NCBI GenBank assembly: GCA_937139365.1
Contig: CAKZPT010000044.1
Span: forward strand, 1 to 32,880
Source of the DNA: an uncultured bacterium
Lineage (GTDB): Bacteria; Verrucomicrobiota; Kiritimatiellia; PWTM01
DNA length: 32,880 bases
Reading direction: 5' to 3'
Made by a program: the position numbers and the translations under genes. A model generated the notes under the pieces. That model was not told the origin of the DNA. It was given only the letters and a program-made list of their open reading frames with translations, and did not search any database. Within the stretch, counting starts at the first letter, position 1, and each line of letters starts with the position of its first letter. Positions 16,255 through 24,800 of this stretch are shown piece by piece.

Positions 16255-17724
16255 ATGGTCCGACCGCGGCGCGCGGTGATCGTGGGCGGGGGCATGGGCG
16301 GGCTCGCCCTCGCTGCGCGGCTGCGGGCAAACGGCTGGGCGGTTGCCGTGTACGAGGCGGGCCCGCGAACGGGCGGTCGGGCCAACCGGATCGAACGCGA
16401 CGGCTACCGTTTCGACACCGGCCCGACCCTGCTGAACTATCCATGGGTCTTCGAGCAACTGTTCGCGGTGGCCGGACGGCGGCTGGCCGACTACGTCGAG
16501 CTGGCCGAAGTGGATCCCTCGATTCGCTTTATCTGGCCGGATGGCGCGGAACTAACCCTCTCGAGCCGCATCGGCCTCCTTCTTCGCGAGTTCGAACGGT
16601 TCGAGCCTGGCGTCGGACCTCGCGTGATGGCCTTCATGACGGATGCGGAACGCAAATACCGGCTCGCGTTCGATCGCCTGGCGACGCGCAACGCGGACGG
16701 GATCCTGAGCTGGCTCAGGGGCCTGACGCCGGCGGATCTGCTGCGCTCGGCCGTCTGGCGCTCGCTCGACGGCGAACTGCGCCGATGTTTCCGCAGCCCG
16801 CGGCTGCGGCAGGCGCTCGGATCGTACGCGATGTACCTCGGAGGCTCGCCGTGGGACCTGCCGGGCCTGTTCTCGATTCTGCCCTACGGCGAGCTGGCCC
16901 ACGGTCTGTGGCTGCCGAGGGGCGGCATGTACGCCCTGGTGGAAGGCGTCGAGCGGCTCGCCCGCGAACTGGGCGCTGAAATCCATACCAATGCCCGCGT
17001 GGCCCGCATCCGCGTCGCGGGCGGGCGGGCCGAGGGCGTCGAACTTGCCGGCGGTCGGTTCGAGCCGGCGGACGCCGTCGTCTCGAACGTGGACGTGCCG
17101 ACGACGTGGCGCGAGCTGCTCGACCGCGATCGCCGGCCGCCGCGGATGACGCCGGGCGTGGTCACCTTCTACTGGGGGTTGCGCGACTCGATCGGCGGTC
17201 TCGACCACCACACGATTTTTCTGCCGGACAACGTCCGCGCGACCTACGGCGACCTGTTGAGGCGCGGGCGGATCCCCGACCAACTGGCGTTCTATGTCTG
17301 CGTGGCCTCCGCGCGCGATCGCTCGCTGGCGCCGCCCGGCGGATCGACCGTGTTCGCCCTCGTGCCCGTTCCGCGGTTGAGCGAACTGGGGCCGATCGAC
17401 TGGCCGCACGCCACGGCGGACCTGCGGCGGCGGGTGCGGGAGCGCCTGCGCCGCCACGGGGCGGACTTTGACGCCGGCCGGATCGAGGTCGAGGAGGTTT
17501 GGACACCGGAAGTCTGGCGTGCGCGGTACGGCCTGTGGGACGGCTCGGCCTTCGGCGCCGCGCACGGGCTGTTCGAGCTGGGCCCCTTTCGGTCGCCCAA
17601 CCGCGACCCTGATGTGCGCGGGCTCTACTACGTCGGCGCCAGCACGGTGCCAGGCACGGGCGTGCCGCTGGTGACGCTCGGCGCCGCGATGACTGCGGAG
17701 CGGATGCTGGCCGATGCACATTGA
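16255..17724 (+). CDS. crtI: Phytoene desaturase (CrtI/CrtN type)
   Basis: 489 aa, ATG 16255. An FAD-dependent enzyme that introduces double bonds into phytoene or dehydrosqualene. The N-terminal Rossmann motif is VIVGGGMGGLALAARL, followed by GGRANRIERDGYRFDTGPTLLN. The C-terminal substrate/FAD region reads GPFRSPNRDP...GLYYVGASTVPGTGVPLV, the classic form for bacterial phytoene desaturases. It follows crtB by 3 bp and overlaps the hydrolase by 11 bp. It is paralogous to the gene at 12507-13985, but the C-terminal motif differs, so the two probably catalyse successive rather than identical steps. Confidence 0.88.
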   Translation: MVRPRRAVIVGGGMGGLALAARLRANGWAVAVYEAGPRTGGRANRIERDGYRFDTGPTLLNYPWVFEQLFAVAGRRLADYVELAEVDPSIRFIWPDGAELTLSSRIGLLLREFERFEPGVGPRVMAFMTDAERKYRLAFDRLATRNADGILSWLRGLTPADLLRSAVWRSLDGELRRCFRSPRLRQALGSYAMYLGGSPWDLPGLFSILPYGELAHGLWLPRGGMYALVEGVERLARELGAEIHTNARVARIRVAGGRAEGVELAGGRFEPADAVVSNVDVPTTWRELLDRDRRPPRMTPGVVTFYWGLRDSIGGLDHHTIFLPDNVRATYGDLLRRGRIPDQLAFYVCVASARDRSLAPPGGSTVFALVPVPRLSELGPIDWPHATADLRRRVRERLRRHGADFDAGRIEVEEVWTPEVWRARYGLWDGSAFGAAHGLFELGPFRSPNRDPDVRGLYYVGASTVPGTGVPLVTLGAAMTAERMLADAH

Positions 17725-18481
17725 GATCTGGGGAGACGGCCGGCGCCGGTTCCTTGCCGTCCACGGGTGGGGCGGCACCCACCGGGACTTTGCCGCGCTT
17801 GCCGCCAAGGCACCTGCCGACGTGCGGATGGCGGCGGTGGATCTCCCCGGCCACGGGCAGTCCCCGCCACCGGCGCGGTGGGACATCGGTCCCATCGTGG
17901 AGGAGCTCGCGGAGTTGATCGTCGAGGAGGAAGACGGGCCGACGACCCTCATCGGCTTCTGCAGCGGGTCGATCCTGGCGGCCCTGGCGGCCGTCCATGC
18001 CCCGCACCATGTGGCGCGGCTGGTGGCCGTGGAACCCTTCGCCTTTGTCCCGTGGTATTTCCGGTTGTTCACCTTGGGAGGGGTCGGTCGGCGGGCCTAC
18101 GAGGCGGCGTTCCTCAGCCGCGCCGGCCGGCGTCTGGTCAACTTGGTCCTGCGGCGGCGACAGGCCACAGATGCGGATTTCACCGCGGCGTTCGGCGCGC
18201 TGAACGCCGACGTGGCGTTGAACTACATGCGAATGTTCACGCGCATCCGGTTGGAGGACCTCCGACCCGTCGCGGCGCCGGTGGACATTGCGGTGGGCGA
18301 TCGAACCTTCGGCGCCGTCCAGCGGTCCGTCGAAATGTTGCGTTCCCTCTGGCCCGCTGCGCGGGTTCGCCGGCTCGTCGAGGTGGGACATCTGCCGCTG
18401 GTTCGCGGCGCCCGCCAGTTGGCGGCGCTGGCGTTTGGAGGCCGTCCCCGGAGGAGGGAGGGGTCAGGGGGCGCGCGGTAG
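17714..18481 (+). CDS. Alpha/beta hydrolase with Cys at the nucleophile position
   Basis: 255 aa, ATG 17714, overlapping crtI by 11 bp. The alpha/beta-hydrolase fold is shown by FLAVHGWGGTHRDF (oxyanion loop), AAVDLPGHGQS, the nucleophile elbow IGFCSGS, AVGDRTFG (acid) and EVGHLPLV (catalytic His). In the G-x-Nu-x-G motif the nucleophile is Cys83 (codon TGC) instead of the usual Ser. Cys nucleophiles occur in dienelactone-hydrolase-like enzymes, so the protein may still be active. The operon position suggests a role in carotenoid tailoring, such as acyl-ester handling, but this is only inference. The last residues are Arg/Gly-rich and overlap the convergent broken gene by 18 bp. Confidence 0.75.
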   Translation: MHIEIWGDGRRRFLAVHGWGGTHRDFAALAAKAPADVRMAAVDLPGHGQSPPPARWDIGPIVEELAELIVEEEDGPTTLIGFCSGSILAALAAVHAPHHVARLVAVEPFAFVPWYFRLFTLGGVGRRAYEAAFLSRAGRRLVNLVLRRRQATDADFTAAFGALNADVALNYMRMFTRIRLEDLRPVAAPVDIAVGDRTFGAVQRSVEMLRSLWPAARVRRLVEVGHLPLVRGARQLAALAFGGRPRRREGSGGAR

Positions 18482-19099
18482 GTCCGACGCCGCCCCCGTT
18501 CCGACGGTGTCCGTGCGGAGCCGGCCCATCGCGATCGAATGGCGGGTCAGCAGGGCGTCGGCCAGCGATCGTGTTCCAAGCCGCGTGGGCCGCCGGTCCG
18601 GATTCACCCACCCACACGGCGCCGCGTCCGACTCCGCCGGGGCCGCCCTCGGGCCGGGTGTCCTCGGCGTGAGGACGGATCGTGGCATCGATGACGACGA
18701 TCCGCCAGATTCCGTTGCTCTCGAACCGGGGCGGACGGTCGAGGATCATCACGTGTTCGGTGCTCTCCCCGGCCTTCCGCGACGGTCTGCGCCATGCGAT
18801 GAAGTCGCCGGGCTGCAGGTCGTCCACGCGCGCCACCCGCGTCCAGCATGAGGTGGCCGGCCCCGTGGATGGTGGAGCGGCCGCAAACGCCTCATGGTAG
18901 GCAAATGCGCGGGGAGGGCGCGCGCGGATCGCGGGCGGCCACCTCATTCGAGCGCGGTGGGCGCGACGGCGCCCAGCACGAGTGCGACCAGGCCCGAACA
19001 GTCCAGACGGTATCGGCCGGCGGAAGGGTCCACGTCGGTCCTGTGTTGATAGGCGGTGTGCCGGGCATTGGCGAAGATCCTCCGCGTTTCGAAGTGCAT
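18464..19099 (-). pseudogene. NlpC/P60-like cysteine peptidase with two frameshifts
   Basis: Reading leftward from ATG at 19099: HFETRRIFANARHTAY, then GRYRLDCSGLVALVLG. This is the NlpC/P60-type N-terminal part with the putative catalytic Cys34 in DCSG. The frame breaks near 18945; the next frame continues PRAFAYHEAF, VDDLQPGDFIAWRR, STEHVMILDRPPR (likely catalytic His) and WRIVVIDATI. It breaks back near 18610, in the GGGTGGGTG repeat after GAVWV, and ends NPDRRPTRLGTRSLADALL to the stop at 18464. The two shifts cancel, so either a slightly decayed gene or two sequencing errors would explain it. No signal peptide remains. Confidence 0.6.
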
Positions 19100-19140
19100 C
19101 GGCGGGATGCCCTCGGCGGCGGAGGAGGCCTCCCGGCCGA

Positions 19141-19430
19141 GGATCTCGCCCGTGTCGGGCGGCATCGAGAGGTGCCAGTCGCGGAGCATTCCCGTCAACC
19201 GTCGCACGATCTCGGGGCGCGCGCTCGCGAGGTGGCACGTCTCGACCTCGTCGGACGCCACGTCGTATAGCTCCACCCGGCTGCCGTCGCAGTCGCAGAG
19301 GAGCTTCCACCGTCCGTTGCGAACGGCGAGGTCCGGGAGGGCGGGCGGCGTCCGCCATCCACCTTTTTGTGGTCGGGCGGGCGCCGCCAAAGAAGAGGTC
19401 GGCGCTCCCAACGATCCGGCTGGTCTTGCA
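19141..19430 (-). pseudogene. Sulfatase C-terminal fragment
   Basis: Only the C-terminal subdomain of a type-I sulfatase is present: RRPLLWRRPPDHKK in one frame, then after an A5 run LPDLAVRNGRWKLL, SRVELYDVASDEVE and EIVRRLTGMLRDWH in the next. The AVR.GRWKLL...LYD...D..E signature is characteristic of arylsulfatase-like enzymes of PVC bacteria. The catalytic N-terminal domain (C/S-x-P-S-R) is absent: upstream the sequence becomes a CsgG-like fragment. Its downstream edge runs in frame into the NlpC-like piece. It is non-functional as it stands. Confidence 0.65.
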
Positions 19431-19926
19431 TTCGATCCGGCGCAGGGACACGCCGACGACGGCGAAGGTCCGCCCGGCGTGCGCCGGCAGGGAGCATTCG
19501 TTCACCGTGCCCAAGACGATCCCCTCGGCGCCGAGCATCTGGGCGACCTCGACGGCGCGGTTCACCGAAAGGCCGGCCATGGTCAGTTCGATTTCGCTAA
19601 GGACGCCCGCCATCTGGCTGCGCTCGACAAGCGTATAGCGCCTTGCGCGCAACAACTCGGTGACGACCATGTCCGACCCCGAGGCTCCAATCAGCTCCGT
19701 CGGCGCCTTGAACGGAAGGACGGTTACCTTTTGGATGGCGACCTGTCCCGGCGCGACGTAAACATTGGCGGCCGTTTGGCGTTGGAAAACCGGGGCTCCG
19801 ACTCGCCGGACCATGTCGGCCAGTCGGGCGCGGGCCTCTCCGATCCGTCAGCGCGGCTGCGGCCATCAGTCGGGCGCGAAGGCGTCCTCCCGCCGCCAGG
19901 CCGGTTCGTGTCCCACCGCTTAAAAC
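19425..19926 (-). pseudogene. CsgG-like (curli assembly/lipoprotein type) fragment
   Basis: The main frame (from ATG 19814) reads VAIQKVTVLPFKAP, ASGSDMVVTELL, RRYTLVERSQMAGVLSEI and QMLGAEGIVLGTVNE, the alpha/beta pattern of CsgG/HfaB-type domains (FxG..l...L....r..vveR..l..il.E). Upstream the sequence seems to belong to another frame (MAAAALTD joined to RIGEARARLADM), so a frameshift lies near 19848. At the 3' side the domain stops near ECKTSRIVGSAD and sulfatase sequence begins. Family function: outer-membrane or periplasmic assembly lipoproteins. Here it is truncated, and the original start is unclear. Confidence 0.5.
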
Positions 19927-20007
19927 CGCGTCATCGGTAGTTGGCCGTCCTCGCGGTAGGCCGGACGCGGCGGGGGGGGTGGGATTCTGCGGACGGGCTC
20001 GGGGCGC

Positions 20008-20119
20008 TTGATGCGCCGCCGAAAGGCGGCATACTGGGAAGGTTAGCCGTATGCCGTTCCGACCCGTCCCCGGGCTTGCGCGGCGTGCGGCGAGAGCCCG
20101 AAGGGGCGGGAGCCGAGCG
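20008..20119 (+). promoter_or_regulatory. Promoter candidate and structured 5' leader of gpmI
   Basis: TTGATG (20008-20013), 16 bp, CATACT (20030-20035) is a plausible promoter. Three perfect inverted repeats are present: GCCGCC-GAAA-GGCGGC (20015-20030); CGGCATAC (20027-20034) with GTATGCCG (20049-20056); and CGGGCT (20071-20076) with AGCCCG (20095-20100). The first two share bases 20027-20030 and cannot form together. The ribosome-binding site GGGGCGGGAG (20103-20112) follows the third stem. If the promoter is real, the first hairpin lies in its spacer as DNA, not in the RNA. Confidence 0.4.
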
Positions 20120-20120
20120 C

Positions 20121-21782
20121 ATGGTTGACGCGTTGAAGCGGCGGGCGCGGTATCGCGGACCGAAGGGGCCAGTGGTCCTGCTCATCATGGATGGCATCGG
20201 CATCGGCCGGTACCCGGACGGCGACCTGGTCCGCGCCGCCCACAAGCCCAACCTCGAGCGGCTGGCGCGGCTGTCGGTGACCAGCACGCTCAAGGCCCAC
20301 GGCACGGCCGTCGGCATGCCCAGCGATGAGGACATGGGCAACAGCGAGGTCGGGCACAACGCGATCGGGTGCGGCCGGGTGTTCGCCCAGGGCGCGCGGC
20401 TGGTGAACGAGGCCATCGCCTCGCGCCGCCTCTTCGAAGGCAAGGCGTGGGGGGAAGTGGTCGACAACGTCCGGGCGCACGACTCGCAACTCCATTTCAT
20501 CGGGTTGCTGTCCGACGGCAACGTGCACAGCCACATCGACCACCTCGAGGCGCTGCTCAAGGAGGCGAAGGCGGCGGGGGTGCGCCGGGCGCGAGTGCAT
20601 GCGCTGCTCGACGGCCGGGACGTGCCGCCGACCAGCGCGCACATCTACGTTCGCCGGTTGGAGGAGTTTCTGGCCGGCCTCAACGCCGATGGAACCGTGG
20701 ACTTCGCGATCGCCTCCGGCGGCGGTCGGATGAAGGTGACGATGGACCGCTACGAGGCGAACTGGAAGATTGTCGAGACGGGGTGGAAGGCCCACGTTCG
20801 CGGCGAGGGGGCGGCGTTCGAGTCGGCCTCGGCCGCGCTCGAGGGCCTGCGGGCGGCGCATCCGGGCGCCATCGACCAGGACTTGCCGGCGTTCGTGATC
20901 CATCGCGGCGGCCGCCCCGTGGGGCCGGTCCGCGACGGCGACAGCGTCGTGCTCTTCAACTTTCGCGGCGACCGCGCGATCGAGATCTCCCGCGCGTTCG
21001 AGGAGGAGACGTTCGACAAATTCGATCGAGGACCGCGTCCGGACGTCGTGTTTGCCGGCATGATGGAGTACGACGGCGACCTCCACATCCCCAAACGCTA
21101 CCTCGTGGAGCCGCCCGCGATCGACCGGACGATGGGCGAGTACCTGGCCGCCAGCGGCGTCCGGCAGCTCGCCTGTAGCGAAACGCAGAAGTTCGGCCAC
21201 GTCACCTATTTCTTCAACGGCAATCGCTCGGGAAAATTCGACGATGCGCTGGAGGACTACATCGAAGTGCCGTCCGACCGCGTGCCGTTCGAGGAGCGCC
21301 CCTGGATGAAGGCGGCCGAGATCACCGACGTGGTGGTGCGCGCCATCCGGGAGAACCGCCACCCCTTCATCCGGCTGAACTACGCCAACGGCGACATGGT
21401 TGGGCACACCGGGGTCTTCCAGGCGGTGCGGATCGCGGTGGAGGCGGTGGACCTGGGCGTCGGGCGCGTGATGAGGGCCGTCCGCGAGGCCGGCGGCATC
21501 CTCGTGGTCTCAGCCGACCACGGCAACGCGGACGACATGTACGAGCGCGATCGCAAGACCGGCGAGCCGGTGATGGATCCGGCCACCGGCGAGCCCAAGC
21601 CGCGCACGGCCCATTCGCTGAACCCGGTGCCGGTTCACGTGTACGACCCTGCCGGGACCGCCCGGGTGAGGTTGTCGGGGGCGTCGAACCTGGGCATCAG
21701 CAGCCTGGCGGCGACCTGCCTGCTGCTGATGGGGTTCGAGCCGCCGGAGGACTACACGCCGAGCGTGGTGGACGTGGGCTGA
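20121..21782 (+). CDS. gpmI: 2,3-bisphosphoglycerate-independent phosphoglycerate mutase
   Basis: 553 aa from ATG 20121; the open frame extends upstream but only from here does it match the family. It interconverts 3- and 2-phosphoglycerate in glycolysis in the cytoplasm, using two Mn ions and a phosphoserine intermediate. Visible: VVLLIMDGIGIG (metal Asp ~24), the nucleophile Ser75 in MGNSEVGHN, LLSDGNVHSHIDH, LLDGRDVPP, ASGGGRMKVTMDRY, FNFRGDRA, NYANGDMVGHTG and SADHGNAD. It is slightly longer than the usual ~510-550 aa. A metabolic core gene flanked by accessory ones; its leader is unusually structured. Confidence 0.93.
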   Translation: MVDALKRRARYRGPKGPVVLLIMDGIGIGRYPDGDLVRAAHKPNLERLARLSVTSTLKAHGTAVGMPSDEDMGNSEVGHNAIGCGRVFAQGARLVNEAIASRRLFEGKAWGEVVDNVRAHDSQLHFIGLLSDGNVHSHIDHLEALLKEAKAAGVRRARVHALLDGRDVPPTSAHIYVRRLEEFLAGLNADGTVDFAIASGGGRMKVTMDRYEANWKIVETGWKAHVRGEGAAFESASAALEGLRAAHPGAIDQDLPAFVIHRGGRPVGPVRDGDSVVLFNFRGDRAIEISRAFEEETFDKFDRGPRPDVVFAGMMEYDGDLHIPKRYLVEPPAIDRTMGEYLAASGVRQLACSETQKFGHVTYFFNGNRSGKFDDALEDYIEVPSDRVPFEERPWMKAAEITDVVVRAIRENRHPFIRLNYANGDMVGHTGVFQAVRIAVEAVDLGVGRVMRAVREAGGILVVSADHGNADDMYERDRKTGEPVMDPATGEPKPRTAHSLNPVPVHVYDPAGTARVRLSGASNLGISSLAATCLLLMGFEPPEDYTPSVVDVG

Positions 21783-21783
21783 A

Positions 21784-21809
21784 CGGCCGCGGGCGTGCGC
21801 GTGCGGCCG
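21784..21809 (+). other. Intergenic hairpin between gpmI and the next gene
   Basis: CGGCCGC (21784-21790) is a perfect 7-bp inverted repeat of GCGGCCG (21803-21809), with a 12-nt loop. There is no T-run, so it is not a classical terminator. It ends where the next gene's ribosome-binding site (GGGGAGG) begins, so it could damp read-through or translation, or stabilise the gpmI 3' end. Confidence 0.35.
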
Positions 21810-21820
21810 GGGAGGCGGAC

Positions 21821-24800
21821 ATGCGGGCGGCACGACGATGGGCGGCATGTGCGCTGGCGCTGGCGGCGACCGCCATGGCCCGGTGGGTGTCCGATTCCGA
21901 AACCGGCCGCGTTGCCCGCCCCGAGCTCGATCTGCGTCAAGCCGGCCTTTTTCGCCTCCCCGACGGCGGCCTCGTCCTGCGCGTCCGCTGCGCGGCCCTG
22001 CCTCCGACTGGGGCACTGCGAGTCCTGTTGGGCGAACGGGCGGAATCCGGCGAGGTCGAGCCAAGGTGGATGATCGAGGGCGACGCGCTATTCCGCCGGC
22101 CCATGACCGCCCGCGGCTGGACCTGGGATGAAAGCGGCGGCGTCGCCGTCGCGGACTCCGCCTTTGGTGTGCGCAGTTTTCTGCTTCCGGTGGAGCTGTC
22201 CGGGCGCCCTTGGTTGTGGGCGGTGGAGACGCTTGACCCTGGCTGGCGGCTCGTCGACCGGCTGCCCGACGCCGGGTGGGTGGCGGCGCAACCGGAGCAG
22301 GTGGCCGAGATGGCGCGGGACTCGGCCCCGCCTGCAGATCAACGGACCGCCCCCACCAACCCGCCGGCGCTCGCCATTCGATGGCCCCTGCTGGCCGACG
22401 GCGATCGGTGGGCGATCACCGAAGGGGCGCCACCGCGCGTGCCGCTGCCCAATGGGACGGCGGCCCAGCTCCGCCTGTCGGTCCGCCGGCCGGAGGGGGC
22501 CGCGCCGACGGAGCTTCATTCCACTTCCCATGCCCGCGACGAGGCCCGGGAACGATGGGCCGGTTCGACGGACGGGCTGGATTGGACCCTCGTCGCCTCA
22601 CCGGGTCCCAACGGCGAGGTCTGGTTCGGCCTGGAGATCCGTTCGGACGCCGAGGCGCGCCTGGAGGTGGCGGTCGAGGCGCGCTTGCCGGACGGCGAAT
22701 GGTACGCGCCCGGGTTGGACGGCAGCGCCTGTTCGTTGGACGGGGCGTGGGCGGGACCGGAGTGGAGCGCGGAGTCGCCGATCGGCCTGGCCGGCCGCAT
22801 CGCCCTCTGGCCGCTCGCCACCGTCGCCGCGGATGGCGCAGCCCTGACCTTGGCGAACGATCCGGAGGAGCCGCATCCGTGCCGATTCGAGGGCCGGCGA
22901 ACTCCGCCGTCGATGACCATGGTGTTTCCGGTGGCGGTCTCCGCCGCCTCGGCAAAGTTCCCCGGCCGGGCGTGCATCGCCTGGTATGCGCGGGGTACCG
23001 CTCCGCAGGAGGGCGGTCTGCGCCCGGCCATGGCGTGGTGGCATTCGTTGTCGCCCCCGCCTGCAACGCCTCTGCTGCCCCGCCAATGGGTCGCCACCGC
23101 CGTGGAAGCGGCGGCCGCCCGGGTGCTCGTCGGCGATCCGGTCGCCGTCGAGCGGTATCGACGCGACGAGCCGGAGCCGGCATCCGCCTCGTGGCGGTTT
23201 GTTCGGCTCCGTCCGTGGGTTTGCGAGTTGCCGAAGCCAAAGGGATGGGACGAATCCGCGGCGACCGTCCTGCGACTTCTTCGCTTCCATGCGGCGGTTG
23301 GCGGCGCCGCGTCCTGGAACGCGCAGGCCGCCCTGCTCGGCGCGGTGCGATCGGCGGACGACGCCCTCGCGCCGTCGGCCGCCGGCGCCCCCCTCCCCGC
23401 GTTGCGCGTGCCGGTGTCGGCCGATCCCGATTTGCTGACGACGCCCGACGCGGCGTGGAACCGCGCGATGCTCGACTGGGCCTGCGCCTTGCACTTCCTC
23501 GACACCCCCGGGTTGCGGGCGTTCCTGTTCGACGCGCTCGAGGCGACGACCGGCTTGGACTACAACCGCGCCTCCCTTGCGGCGGCCGATCGCGCCTTGT
23601 GCTGGGGTCCGACCGCACCGCGCCCCGCGGTGGCGCGGTCGCTGGATGCCTGGGAATTTGTGTCCTCGTTTCGGCACACGCTTGGCGATCGTCGGCCCGC
23701 GTTGGCGATGGTCAATCCCATGGAGAGTCACGCCGTGCTGGCCCCAGCGGCCGACCTCGTGCTGTTTGAGGACGCGCTGGACGCCGATCCGCGGTCCGCG
23801 CGGGGGCTGCGGTACCGCCTGCTCTCCGGGCGGCGCCCCTGCCTTCGTGTCCTGTCGGGGGATTTCGAATGGAGCGAGGCCGGCGGAATTGAATCCGCGC
23901 TGGCGGCGACCGCGGCGATGGGATTCATCCCGGTCATGGGCCGCGATCCGGCCGGCCGGCCGTACTGGAGCGTGCCCGCGTGGGCGGCGCGCGACGCGGC
24001 GGCGTTGCGCGTCTGGGTGCCGCTGGCCGCGCGCTGGGCGGCTGCCGGTTGGAACGCGGTCGCGGGCGGCCTTCGGGTGACCGGGGGAGGGCGCATCGAG
24101 ACCTTCGGCGGCGGGCCGCTGCGCCACGTGGTCATCCACAACGACGGGGCCGCCCCACGGGAGATCGAGGTCTCGTGGCCGGCGGGGGAGGGGGCCTGCT
24201 GGGTGTCGCTTTTTTCGGGCGAGTGCGGACGGACCGCGACCACCGGACAGCTCGCGATCGCGCGTTGGCGCGTGGGGCCGGGAGAAGTGGCGGCCGTGGA
24301 CCTCGTCGAGCGCGACGCGCTGGACGATGAGCTGGCCTGGCTGGATGGGTGGGCGATCGAGCGCGGATGCGGTCCGTCCGCGGCCGCGAATTTGCGGGCC
24401 CTGGGAACCGAAGCGGCGGCTGGCGTAAGCGTGGAACTCCGCGCCCCGACCGCATGGATCCTTGGCCGCTCCGCCCTCGTACGGGCTGTCGTCCACAACC
24501 GTTCGGTCGATCCCCTCGTGATCGCCGACGTCCGGTGGTCCGAGCCCGCCGCCGCGGCCGCGCCGCTGTTGCCGGAGCCCCGCGTGCTGGGCGGGGGCGA
24601 GTCGGTGGAACTGGACTTGCCCGTGGACGAGGCGAAGGCCGGCCGCGCGGCGTGGCTCACCGCATCCTGGCGGTTCCAGCGCGGCGACCGCGAATGGGCG
24701 GTCCAGCGCCGGGTTGCGTCGTCGTGGGGGCCGGTGGTCGAGGTGGGTGCGCCGCGGGTTCGGCGCGGCGGCGGGACCGTCGCCGAGATCGAGCTGCGGC

